Notes under the pieces: generated by a model
Database searches by the model: none
The model's input: the letters and a program-made list of their open reading frames with translations, nothing else
What the model was told of the DNA's origin: nothing
Made by a program: the position numbers and the translations under genes
Assembly (NCBI RefSeq): GCF_024753255.1
Contig: NZ_JANUHA010000012.1
Location: 98,520 to 162,519 of the forward strand
Length of the DNA stretch: 64,000 nt
Source: Massilia agri
GTDB lineage: Bacteria > Pseudomonadota > Gammaproteobacteria > Burkholderiales > Burkholderiaceae_D
Direction of reading: 5' to 3'
In this document: one piece after another, positions 43,677 to 52,011 of the stretch
Position numbering within the stretch: the stretch's first letter is position 1
Layout of the letters: each line of letters opens with the position of its first letter

Positions 43677-44585
43677 TCAAGCGGATTGCAGCGCATAGCG
43701 CGCCGGCGGCACGCCCACATGGCGGGTGAACGCGACGCTGAAGGCGCTGGCCGAGCCGTAGCCGACCTGCTGCGCCACCTCGGCCACGCCGCCCGCCCCC
43801 TTGCGCAGCAGGCCGCGCGCCAGGGCCATGCGCCAGTTGCACAGATAGGCCATCGGCGCCATCCCGAGCGCGCGGCTGAAGCGCTCGAAGAAGGCGGAAC
43901 GCGACAGCGCCGCCTCCCGCGCCAGCGTCGCCATGGTCCAGGCCCTGGCCGGCTCCGCGTGCAGGCGCCGCAGGGCCGGCGCCAGCCGCTCGTCGGCCAG
44001 CCCGCGAAGCAGGCCGGGCGACGTCGCCGCGCTGGCGCCGGAGCGCAGCGCTTCGATGAGAAGCACCTCCAGCAGCCTGGTCAGCAGGATGTCGCGCGCC
44101 GGCCGGGACGCGCGGCACTCGTCGCCGACCAGCCGCACGATGGCGCCCAGGCGCGGGTCGCCGCGTACGTGGACCAGTTCCGGCAGGAGCGAGACCAGCA
44201 GCGCCGCGTCGGACGATCCGAAACTGCAGTAGCCCACCAGCATCCGGACATCGGCCGGCCCGTCCTGCACGCCGTGCCGGATCTCGCCATCGCGCATGGG
44301 GGGCGGCGGCGGTGCGGCGCCGGATGGCGCGTCCTTCGCATCCGGAACAAGGCTGGACACGGTGAAGTTGCGCGCCGAGGGAATCAGGATGAAATCGTCC
44401 TGCGCGAGGACGATCGCCTCATGTCCATCCACTGCCAGGCGGCAGCAGCCTTCGAGGACCACGCAATAGAAGGGCCGGCCATATTCTTCGCGGCGCACGC
44501 GCCAGGGCCCGGCCCCGCTGACGAGTTTGGAAAACGGCGCGCCTGGCTGGAGCAGAAGGACAAGTTCGGCGAAGGGGTCGACCAT
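43677..44585 (-). CDS. AraC-family regulator with cupin_6 sensor
   Basis: A 302-residue regulator. The N-terminal cupin_6 domain (RREEYGRPFYCVVLEGCCRLAVDGHEAIVLAQDDFILIPS) is followed by a long Pro-rich link and a C-terminal AraC helix-turn-helix pair (ATLAREAALSRSAFFERFSRALGMAPMAYLCNWRMALARGLLRKGAGGVAEVAQQVGYGSASAFSVAFTRHVGVPPARY). It is divergent from the SDR gene with 109 bp between starts, so it probably controls it. This AraC/oxidoreductase pairing is common. Confidence 0.9.
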   Translation of the reverse strand: MVDPFAELVLLLQPGAPFSKLVSGAGPWRVRREEYGRPFYCVVLEGCCRLAVDGHEAIVLAQDDFILIPSARNFTVSSLVPDAKDAPSGAAPPPPPMRDGEIRHGVQDGPADVRMLVGYCSFGSSDAALLVSLLPELVHVRGDPRLGAIVRLVGDECRASRPARDILLTRLLEVLLIEALRSGASAATSPGLLRGLADERLAPALRRLHAEPARAWTMATLAREAALSRSAFFERFSRALGMAPMAYLCNWRMALARGLLRKGAGGVAEVAQQVGYGSASAFSVAFTRHVGVPPARYALQSA

Positions 44586-44694
44586 ATTCGGACGCTCGCG
44601 AATGAAATGTGTACGTTCGATTATATCCCGTCCGGCACTGCGGCCCTATAGTGTGTCCATCCCCACCACTCACCACCACCCTAAGGAGCCTCTC

Positions 44695-45435
44695 ATGCCC
44701 ACCGTCCTCATCACCGGCTGCTCGTCCGGATTCGGTCTCGCCACCGCCCGCCTGTTCCTGGAACGCGGCTGGGACGTGGTCGCCACCATGCGCACGCCGC
44801 GCCCCGATGTGCTGCCGGCCTCGCCGAAGCTGCGCATCGTCGCGCTCGACGTCCTCGATCCGGAGAGCGTCCGGCGCGCGGTCGAGGAAAGCGGCCCGGT
44901 CGACGTGCTGGTCAACAATGCCGGCATCGGCCTGATGGGCGTGTTCGAGTCCACGCCGATGACGACCCTGCGCGAGGTGTTCGACACCAACCTGCTGGGC
45001 GTCATGGCCGTCACGCAGGCCGTGCTGCCACAGTTCAGGCAGCGCGGCGCCGGCGTGATCGTCAACGTTTCGTCCGCCACGACCTACAAGGCGCTGCCGC
45101 TGCTGGCTGCCTACACGGCGAGCAAGGCGGCGATGAATGCCTGGACCGCATCGCTGGCGCTCGAGCTGCAAGCCATCGGCGTGCGCGCGCACCTGGTGCT
45201 GCCGGGCCGCTCGCCGGAAACGCCGTTCGGCCACAGTGCGCAGGGGCGCATGCAGGACGCGGCGCCGGAAGCCTATGCCGCTTTCCTGGATAACGTGTTC
45301 GCCGGCCGGAGAAACGATGGGCCGGTGACCCATGCGCTCGATGTCGCCGGAGCGGTGTGGCGCGCCGCGCTTGACCCCGGCGCGCCGCTCTACCTGCCGG
45401 CCGGCGCCGATGCGGAGGCGATGGCGGCGGCTTGA
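44695..45435 (+). CDS. Short-chain dehydrogenase/reductase
   Basis: A 246-residue classical SDR. Cofactor motif TVLITGCSSGFGLATARLFLERGWDV (TGxxxGxG), NNAGIGLMG, and the catalytic Ser in IVNVSSATTYKA with Tyr and Lys in YTASKAAM. The start ATG 44695 has AAGGAG upstream; an upstream open frame runs into the regulator's region and is not used. It is NAD(P)(H)-dependent; the substrate is unknown. It is divergent from an AraC regulator. Confidence 0.92.
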   Translation: MPTVLITGCSSGFGLATARLFLERGWDVVATMRTPRPDVLPASPKLRIVALDVLDPESVRRAVEESGPVDVLVNNAGIGLMGVFESTPMTTLREVFDTNLLGVMAVTQAVLPQFRQRGAGVIVNVSSATTYKALPLLAAYTASKAAMNAWTASLALELQAIGVRAHLVLPGRSPETPFGHSAQGRMQDAAPEAYAAFLDNVFAGRRNDGPVTHALDVAGAVWRAALDPGAPLYLPAGADAEAMAAA

Positions 45436-45646
45436 GCATTCGAGGACTGGCGGCGCGTCAAGCGCCAATCAGCGCGGCCAGGCCGCGCAGCGGGACGTCA
45501 CGCTTTTCGCCCAGGTCGTATACTCCGTCACCAGGGCTTCGTGCATGCTCGCGCGACGGCCACCGATGGCGTCTTCCCAGTCATTCACATGCAGCAAGAG
45601 ATTCTTTCAGGCCTCATTTTTGTCGTCATAACACACACGGATTGTC

Positions 45647-46348
45647 ATGACGATTGAGTTGATCGTGGCGGTGGCGAAGAGCTTCCTGTTCGTGCTTGCC
45701 ACCATGCTGCCCATTCTCAACCCGGCAGCGACCGCACCGATCTTCCTCAGCATGACCGAGGGAGCATCGCCCGCCACCCGCACGCTGCTGGCGCGCCGCA
45801 TTGCGCGCAATATGTTCTGGCTGATGGCGGGCTCGATGCTGGTCGGCTCCTACGTGCTCGACTTCTTCGGCATTTCGCTGCCCATCGTCCGCATCGGCGG
45901 CGGCCTGCTCCTCGCCTCCGTGGCATGGCGCCTGCTCGGTGCGACGCCCTCCACGCCCGACAGCCGGGCCGCCCTGGCAGAAGCGTATACACCGGACCAC
46001 GCCTACCGCCAGGCCTTCTACCCGCTGACCTTTCCGATCAGCTGCGGCCCCGCCTCGATCTCGGTCGCCATCACCGTGGGCGTCACGCTGCACGATCTCC
46101 GTCTCGTGATCTCGCTGGCGCGCATGGGCGGCGCCCTGCTGGCGCTGGCGCTCATCGGCCTGCTGCTCTATCTGGCCTTTCGCTACGGGGAACACTTCCT
46201 GCGCCTGATCGGCGATGCCGGAACGGCCGTCTTCCTGCGCCTGACCGCATTCATCCTGCTGTGCCTCGGCGTGCAGATCGTATGGGATGGCGTCAGCGAG
46301 TTGCTGCTGGACGTGATGGCCGCTTCCACCGGGCTGACCGCGGTCTAG
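45647..46348 (+). CDS. MarC-family integral membrane protein
   Basis: A 233-residue inner-membrane protein with six predicted helices. Family hallmarks are LATMLPILNPAATAPIFLSMT near the N-terminus, and PLTFPISCGPASISVAITV in the middle (the conserved Pro/Gly-Pro membrane motif). MarC was once linked to multiple antibiotic resistance, but the link was not confirmed; its transport role is unknown. It is followed 32 bp later by a porin gene, so both may be co-transcribed. Confidence 0.88.
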   Translation: MTIELIVAVAKSFLFVLATMLPILNPAATAPIFLSMTEGASPATRTLLARRIARNMFWLMAGSMLVGSYVLDFFGISLPIVRIGGGLLLASVAWRLLGATPSTPDSRAALAEAYTPDHAYRQAFYPLTFPISCGPASISVAITVGVTLHDLRLVISLARMGGALLALALIGLLLYLAFRYGEHFLRLIGDAGTAVFLRLTAFILLCLGVQIVWDGVSELLLDVMAASTGLTAV

Positions 46349-46380
46349 GGGCGCCCTGTTCCCGCATAAGGAAAAGAACC

Positions 46381-47430
46381 ATGCCCAGATTCCCCTTCAC
46401 TATCTTCGCGCTCGGACTCTCGGGCTGCATCGCCTGTGGCGACCTTGCCGCCCAACCCATTTCCGGCGTCGAGTTCTACGGCTCGCTGCGCACCCAGGCC
46501 GAGGCGGTCCGTCCGGACCGCGACGATCGCCTGGACGCGTATGCGTCCTTCCGCGACGCCTACTCGCGGGTGGGCCTGAGGGTCGACCATCCGCTGGGCA
46601 AAGACCTGGCGCTGACGGGGCAACTGGAACTGCCATTCGATTCCGCGAATGTCCGGATGCGCGACCCCTACGACCAGGGCGATGCGGCCCGCCCCCACGG
46701 GGAGCGGATCAGGCTCGCGCAGCTCGGACTGCGCGGCCGCTTCGGCGCCGTCAGCTACGGCCAGCAGTGGATGCCCTACTACAATGCCGTCGCGGCGCCG
46801 GTGGACATGTTCAGCAGCTATTACAGCGGCTTTGCGACCTATACCGTCTTTCGCGTGGCGCAGACCCTGTCCTATGCGACGCCGGAAGTCGGGGGCCTGT
46901 CCCTGGCCGCTGCCTACACCGGCAGCAGCGGCAACGCGCGCTCGACGTCGCGCATCGATGCGCCGCGCCGGCAGCTGGCCGCCACCTACAGCCTCGGCGA
47001 TACCCGCCTGGCCATCGGCCTGGACGACCGGGGCGACGCCGGTTACGGCCGCAACCGGCTGCTCGGGCTGTCCGCCAGCCATCGGGCCGGCGGCCTCTAT
47101 CTGGCCATGAAGTACGAGCGCTTCCACACGGGGAACCGCCAGGGCGGCAGCTTTTCCAGCGACGGCAACCAGGCCATCAACCTCTTCGCCAGCTATGCCA
47201 CGGGCGCAAGCACCTTCAAGCTGATGCTTGCAAAAGTGGAGCACTATGGCGACAACATCGTCCACCTCGGCATCGACCACCAGCTGTCAAGCGACGTGAA
47301 GGTGTTCGCCGAGTACTACCGGGAGGCGAGCACCGCCGTGCTTACCCCGCGCCGGGGAGGCCTGGACGACTTCGATGCCGGCATCAGCGGCGGCCAGGCC
47401 CTTGCCGTGGGACTTCGCTACGATTTCTGA
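46381..47430 (+). CDS. Gram-negative outer-membrane porin
   Basis: A 349-residue porin. Signal peptide MPRFPFTIFALGLSGCIACGDLAAQ, then a beta-barrel starting SGVEFYGSLRTQAEAV and ending in a terminal Phe (GQALAVGLRYDF), the outer-membrane assembly signal. Eyelet-type segments RLAQLGLRGRFGAVSYGQQWMPYYN are typical of general porins of betaproteobacteria. It would let small hydrophilic molecules through. The ribosome site AAGGA is good. Its stop lies 7 bp from the convergent enoyl-CoA hydratase stop. Confidence 0.9.
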   Translation: MPRFPFTIFALGLSGCIACGDLAAQPISGVEFYGSLRTQAEAVRPDRDDRLDAYASFRDAYSRVGLRVDHPLGKDLALTGQLELPFDSANVRMRDPYDQGDAARPHGERIRLAQLGLRGRFGAVSYGQQWMPYYNAVAAPVDMFSSYYSGFATYTVFRVAQTLSYATPEVGGLSLAAAYTGSSGNARSTSRIDAPRRQLAATYSLGDTRLAIGLDDRGDAGYGRNRLLGLSASHRAGGLYLAMKYERFHTGNRQGGSFSSDGNQAINLFASYATGASTFKLMLAKVEHYGDNIVHLGIDHQLSSDVKVFAEYYREASTAVLTPRRGGLDDFDAGISGGQALAVGLRYDF

Positions 47431-47437
47431 CGCGGTC

Positions 47438-48217
47438 TCAGTCGAACTTCGAGAAGTCCGGCTTGCGCTTCTCGAAGAAGGCGGTGAACGCTTCCTTCGC
47501 TTCCGGCGCCAGCAGCATGGCCGCGAAGCGCTCGTTCTCGGCGGCGATCGCGCCTTCGATGGCCTCGATGCGCGGACGCTTCATCAAGGCTTTCGTGGTG
47601 CGGATCGAGGCGGCCGGCAGCGCGACCAGCTTGGCGGCCTGCTGTTCGGCGTAGGCGCGCAGCTCGGCGGCCGGCAGGACTTTCGTGAGCAGGCCCATCT
47701 CGAAGGCTTCCTGGGCGCCGAAGGCTTCGCCCAGCAGCAGCTTCTCGGCCGCGCGCGGATAGCCGGCCAGCTGCGGCAGCAGCAGCGAGGACGCGAATTC
47801 CGGGCACAGGCCCAGCTGCGTGAAGGGCACCGAGAACTTGGCGTTGTCGGCGGCATAGACCAGGTCGCAGTGCATCAGCATGGTGGTGCCGATGCCGATG
47901 GCGGCGCCGGCCACGGCCGCGATCACGGGCTTGGTCGAACCGTGCAGGGCGCGCATGAACTGGAATACCGGGCGGGCTTCGGCGGGAACGCCCGGCACCG
48001 GGGCCGAGTTCTTCATGAAGTCGTCGAGGTCGTTCCCGGCGGTGAAGATCTCGGGTTTGCCGGCGATGAGGATGGCGCGCACTGCCGTGTCGCTTTCCGC
48101 ATCGCGCAGTGCGTCGGCCATCGACTGGTACATCGCGGCGGTGATGGCGTTCTTGCGCTCGAGGCGGTTGAATTCGATGGTCAGGAGGCCGTTGGCCTTG
48201 TTGATCAGCATGTCCAT
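47438..48217 (-). CDS. Enoyl-CoA hydratase/isomerase
   Basis: A 259-residue crotonase-fold enzyme, the last gene of the beta-oxidation operon. The oxyanion-forming segments are AGNDLDDFM and AVAGAAIGIGTTMLMHCDLVYAADNAKFSVPFTQLGLCPEFASSLLLP; of the two catalytic Glu positions of hydratases, only Glu in PEFASS is evident, so an isomerase or another crotonase activity is possible. It hydrates or isomerises enoyl-CoA chains. It is 111 bp after the thiolase, with a REP-like hairpin in the gap. Confidence 0.9.
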   Translation of the reverse strand: MDMLINKANGLLTIEFNRLERKNAITAAMYQSMADALRDAESDTAVRAILIAGKPEIFTAGNDLDDFMKNSAPVPGVPAEARPVFQFMRALHGSTKPVIAAVAGAAIGIGTTMLMHCDLVYAADNAKFSVPFTQLGLCPEFASSLLLPQLAGYPRAAEKLLLGEAFGAQEAFEMGLLTKVLPAAELRAYAEQQAAKLVALPAASIRTTKALMKRPRIEAIEGAIAAENERFAAMLLAPEAKEAFTAFFEKRKPDFSKFD

Positions 48218-48251
48218 GTTTCAGGGTCTCCGATTTTTCTGAAGCTGGTTG

Positions 48252-48310
48252 GACGCGTGGGCGGGGGACCGCCCACCCTACAAGGGCAAGCCTGTCCTCC
48301 CGCCCACGCG
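48252..48310. repeat. REP-like palindromic element, copy B
   Basis: GTGGGCGG (48257-48264) and CCGCCCAC (48269-48276) form a perfect 8-bp hairpin flanked by ACGC on the left and CCTAC on the right. A second arm CCCGCCCACGCG (48299-48310) is perfectly complementary to CGCGTGGGCGGG (48254-48265), so two mutually exclusive hairpins are possible. It lies between the thiolase and enoyl-CoA hydratase genes and may modulate the downstream gene. Confidence 0.7.
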
Positions 48311-48328
48311 GTGACTACTTTCTGATGC

Positions 48329-49525
48329 TTAGACGCGCTCGATGATACCGGCGGCACCCATGCCGGCGCCGACGCACATCGTCACCATGCCGTACTTCAG
48401 GTTGTTGCGGCGCAGTGCGTGCACGACGGTCGCGGCGCGGATGGCGCCGGTCGCGCCCAGCGGGTGGCCCAGGGCGATCGCGCCGCCCATCGGGTTGACC
48501 TTGCTGGTGTCGAGGCCCAGGTCGCGGATCACGGCCAGCGCCTGCGCGGCGAAGGCTTCGTTCAGCTCGATCCAGTCCAGCTGGTCCTGGGTGATGCCGG
48601 CCGCTGCCAGTGCGGCAGGGATGGCGACCTTCGGGCCGATGCCCATGATTTCCGGCGGCACGCCGCGTACGGCGAAGGAGGAGAACTTGGCCAGCGGGGT
48701 CAGGTTGTGCTCCTTCAGGATCTTCTCGCTGACGACGATCAGCGCGCCGGCGCCGTCCGACATCTGCGAGGAGGTCGCCGCGGTCACGCTGCCCTTGGCG
48801 GCGAAGACGGGTTTCAGCTTGGCCATCGATTCGATCGAGGCGTCGGCGCGCGGGCCTTCGTCGAGGTCGACGGTGCGGCGCTTCACGGTGATTTCACCGG
48901 TGGCCAGGTTCGGCGTGCGGGTGACGATTTCGACCGGGGTGATCTCGTCCTTGAACAGGCCTGCCTGCTGGGCGGCGATGGCGCGGCGGTGCGATTCCAG
49001 GCCGAAGGCGTCCTGGTCTTCGCGCGACACCTTCCACTGCTCGGCCACCTTCTCGGCGGTCAGGCCCATGCCGTAGGCCAGGCCCACGTTCTCGTCCTTG
49101 AAGGTCTCCATATTGATCGACGGGTGGTGGCCCATCATCGGGACCATCGACATCGATTCGACGCCGCCGGCGATCATCACGTCGGCTTCGCCCACGCGGA
49201 TGCGGTCGGCCGCCATCGCCAGGGCGGTGATGCCCGAGGCGCAGTAGCGGTTGACGGTGACGCCGCCCACGGTGTTCGGCAGGCCTGCCAGCACCACGGC
49301 GTTACGCGCCACGTTGAAGCCCTGCTCCGCTTCCGGGAAGGAGCAGCCGACGATGGCGTCGACGATCAGGGCCGGGTCCAGGTTCGGCACGGCGGCCATG
49401 GCGCCGCGGATGGCGTGCACCAAGAGGTCGTCCGGACGGGTCTTGTTGAAGAAGCCGCGCGGCGCCTTGCCGATCGGGGTGCGGGTCGCTGCGACGATGT
49501 ATGCGTCTTGAAGTTGTTTGCTCAT
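48329..49525 (-). CDS. fadA: Acetyl-CoA C-acyltransferase (3-ketoacyl-CoA thiolase)
   Basis: A 398-residue thiolase that cleaves 3-ketoacyl-CoA with CoA. The first active-site Cys is in VNRYCASGITALAMAAD; the C-terminal His is in GGAIALGHPLGATGA and the second Cys is in MVTMCVGAGMGAAG. Thiolase signatures are all present and length is normal. It sits 27 bp after fadB. This is the beta-oxidation thiolase (FadA/FadI type) rather than a PHB beta-ketothiolase, as judged by its operon. Confidence 0.93.
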   Translation of the reverse strand: MSKQLQDAYIVAATRTPIGKAPRGFFNKTRPDDLLVHAIRGAMAAVPNLDPALIVDAIVGCSFPEAEQGFNVARNAVVLAGLPNTVGGVTVNRYCASGITALAMAADRIRVGEADVMIAGGVESMSMVPMMGHHPSINMETFKDENVGLAYGMGLTAEKVAEQWKVSREDQDAFGLESHRRAIAAQQAGLFKDEITPVEIVTRTPNLATGEITVKRRTVDLDEGPRADASIESMAKLKPVFAAKGSVTAATSSQMSDGAGALIVVSEKILKEHNLTPLAKFSSFAVRGVPPEIMGIGPKVAIPAALAAAGITQDQLDWIELNEAFAAQALAVIRDLGLDTSKVNPMGGAIALGHPLGATGAIRAATVVHALRRNNLKYGMVTMCVGAGMGAAGIIERV

Positions 49526-49552
49526 GATTGGTCGTCCTGTTTGGTCGTCGCT

Positions 49553-51949
49553 TTAGTTACGCACCGGCTTACCGGTCTGCATCATGCCCATGATGCGTTC
49601 CTGGGTCTTCGGGTTGCCCAGCAGCTCGATGAAGGCCTTGCGCTCCATGTCGAGCAGCCACTGTTCGGACACCACGCTGCCCTGGTCGACGTCACCGCCG
49701 GTCACGATCTCGGCGATCATGTCGCCCAGCTTGTAGTCGTAGGCCGAGATGAAGCCGCCGTCGCGCATATTGACCAGCTGGCCGCGGATCGTCGCCCAGC
49801 CGTAGCGGCCGGTGACGGTGATCGGGCGGCGCGCCGGGGCGCGGTAGCCGGCGTCGAACATGGCGCGCGCGGTGGTCTTGGCCACGTGCAGCAGTTCGTA
49901 CGGGTTGAAGACGATGATGTCGTCTTCCTTCAGGTAGCCCATGGCCTTCGCTTCCAGGGCCGACTTCGACACCTGCGCGGTGGCCGCGTTGGTGAAGCCG
50001 GTCTTCAGGAATTGCAGGATGTCGTTGCCCTTGGCGTCAAGGAAGGCACGTACTGCCGCTTCCTTCAGGCCGCCGCCGGCCGGCACCAGGCCGACGCCGA
50101 CTTCGACCAGGCCGATGTAGGACTCGATCGAGGCCACGCGCTTCGACGCGTGCAGGGCCATCTCGCAGCCGCCGCCCAGCGCCAGGCCCGCGACAGCGGC
50201 GACCACCGGGATGTTCGAGTACTTCATCTGCATGAAGACGTTTTGCAGGTCGCGGACCATCGGGTCCATCGCCTTGGCGCCGCCCATCATGAAGGCCGGC
50301 ATGGCCGACTGCAGGTCGGCGCCGGCCGAGAAGGCGCCGCCTTCGGCCGCGTCGGTGTTCCAGATCACCAGGCCCTTGTAGCCCTTCTCCGCTTCAGCCA
50401 TGCCGCGCTGCAGGCCCTTCACCACGCCTTCGCCGATGACGTGCATCTTGGTCTTGAGCGAGATGACGAGCACGTCGTCGCCCGAGTGCCACAGGCGCAC
50501 CGAGTCGTCCTCGAACACGGTGGTGCCGGCAGTCTTCGGATCGAGCGAGGTCGAACCCAGGACCGGGGCGCGGAACTGCTGGCGCTGGTAGACCGGCAGG
50601 TCGGACACCGGCACGTAGGCGTTCTTCGAAGCCGAGTACGAACCCTCAAGGGTGTGCACGCCCTTCTCGGCCACCTGGCCTTCGAAGACCCAGGCGGGCA
50701 GCGGTGCATTGGTCAGCGCCTTGCCGGCGTCGATGTCTTCCTTCACCCACTGGGCGATCTGGGTCCAGCCTGCGGCCTGCCAGGTCTCGAACGGGCCAAC
50801 GCTCCAGCCGAAGCCCCAGCGCATCGCGAAGTCGACGTCGCGCGCGTTGTCGGCGATGCTGTCGAGGTGGAAGGCGATGTAGTGGAAGGCATCGCGGAAG
50901 ATCGCCCACAGGAACTGCGCCTGCGGGTTGGTCGATTCGCGCATGGCCTTGAACTTCTTGACCGGGTCCTTTTCCTTCAGGATGCGGGCGACGATGTCGG
51001 CCGCCTTGGCGCCGCCGGCGACGTATTCGCCGGTGGCGAAGTCGAGACGCTGGATCTCCTTGCCGACCTTCTTGTAGAAGCCGGCGCCGGCCTTCTGGCC
51101 CAGGGCGCCCTTCTCGATCAGCTTGGCCAGCACCTCAGGGGTCTTGTAGACGCTGAAGAACGGGTCGTCCGCCAGGTTGTCCTGCATGGTCTTGATGACG
51201 TGGCCCATGGTGTCCAGGCCCACGACGTCGGCGGTGCGGAAGGTGCCCGACTTGGCGCGGCCCAGCTTGGCGCCGGTCAGGTCGTCGACCACGTCCACCG
51301 ACAGGCCGAATTTCTCGGCTTCGTGGATGGTGGCCAGCATGCCGAAGATGCCGACGCGGTTGGCGATGAAGTTCGGGGTGTCCTTCGCGCGCACCACGCC
51401 CTTGCCCAGGGTCGAGGTCAGGAAGGTTTCCAGCTGGTCGAGGATTTCAGGACGGGTGCTGGTGGTCGGGATCAGTTCGACCAGGTGCATGTAGCGCGGC
51501 GGGTTGAAGAAGTGGACGCCGCAGAAGCGCGCCTTCAGTTCTTCGTCGAAGCCTTCGGCCAGCTTGTTGATCGACAGGCCCGACGTGTTGGACGCGAAGA
51601 TCGCGTTCGGGGCGATGTGCGGCGCGACCTTCTTGTACAGGTCGTGTTTCCAGTCCATGCGCTCGGCGATGGCTTCGATGATCAGGTCGCAGCCGGCCAG
51701 CACGTCGAGGTTGTCCTCGTAGTTGGCCACTTCGATCAGGGCCGCGTCTTCCTTGTTGCCCAGCGGGGCCGGCGACAGCTTCTTCAGGTTCTCGATGGCG
51801 CGCAGGACGATGCCGTTCTTCGGGCCTTCCTTGGCAGGCAGGTCGAACAGCACGACCGGCACCTTGGCGTTCACGCAGTGCGCAGCGATCTGCGCGCCCA
51901 TCACGCCGGCGCCCAGCACGGCGACTTTCTTGACGATGAAATTGGACAT
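49553..51949 (-). CDS. fadB: 3-hydroxyacyl-CoA dehydrogenase/enoyl-CoA hydratase, FadN-type order
   Basis: A 798-residue bifunctional beta-oxidation enzyme. The NAD-binding dehydrogenase comes first (VKKVAVLGAGVMGAQIAAHCVNAKVPVVLFDL; active-site His/Glu region GVHFFNPPRYMHLVELI), then the C-terminal crotonase domain (VVAAVAGLALGGGCEMALHASKRVASIESYIGLVEVGVGLVPAGGGLKE). This order is the reverse of E. coli FadB and matches Bacillus FadN and the usual betaproteobacterial version. A good AAGGAAAC ribosome site is present. Confidence 0.93.
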   Translation of the reverse strand: MSNFIVKKVAVLGAGVMGAQIAAHCVNAKVPVVLFDLPAKEGPKNGIVLRAIENLKKLSPAPLGNKEDAALIEVANYEDNLDVLAGCDLIIEAIAERMDWKHDLYKKVAPHIAPNAIFASNTSGLSINKLAEGFDEELKARFCGVHFFNPPRYMHLVELIPTTSTRPEILDQLETFLTSTLGKGVVRAKDTPNFIANRVGIFGMLATIHEAEKFGLSVDVVDDLTGAKLGRAKSGTFRTADVVGLDTMGHVIKTMQDNLADDPFFSVYKTPEVLAKLIEKGALGQKAGAGFYKKVGKEIQRLDFATGEYVAGGAKAADIVARILKEKDPVKKFKAMRESTNPQAQFLWAIFRDAFHYIAFHLDSIADNARDVDFAMRWGFGWSVGPFETWQAAGWTQIAQWVKEDIDAGKALTNAPLPAWVFEGQVAEKGVHTLEGSYSASKNAYVPVSDLPVYQRQQFRAPVLGSTSLDPKTAGTTVFEDDSVRLWHSGDDVLVISLKTKMHVIGEGVVKGLQRGMAEAEKGYKGLVIWNTDAAEGGAFSAGADLQSAMPAFMMGGAKAMDPMVRDLQNVFMQMKYSNIPVVAAVAGLALGGGCEMALHASKRVASIESYIGLVEVGVGLVPAGGGLKEAAVRAFLDAKGNDILQFLKTGFTNAATAQVSKSALEAKAMGYLKEDDIIVFNPYELLHVAKTTARAMFDAGYRAPARRPITVTGRYGWATIRGQLVNMRDGGFISAYDYKLGDMIAEIVTGGDVDQGSVVSEQWLLDMERKAFIELLGNPKTQERIMGMMQTGKPVRN

Positions 51950-52011
51950 TCTTGTTTCCTTGGATGAGTCGTCGCCCCCGCATTCCCTGCGAGGGCGACG
52001 TGATGGGAGTG

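Noticed and set aside
45436..45646. A leftward frame (HVNDWEDAIGG..., ending before the SDR stop) that looks partly protein-like
   Set aside because: Only about 40 codons, no ribosome site and a frame break before its most protein-like end; not enough to call a gene or a remnant.
48419..51967. An 1182-codon rightward frame opposite fadA/fadB
   Set aside because: Sequence is His/Gln/Val-rich nonsense; the leftward frames encode intact beta-oxidation enzymes.
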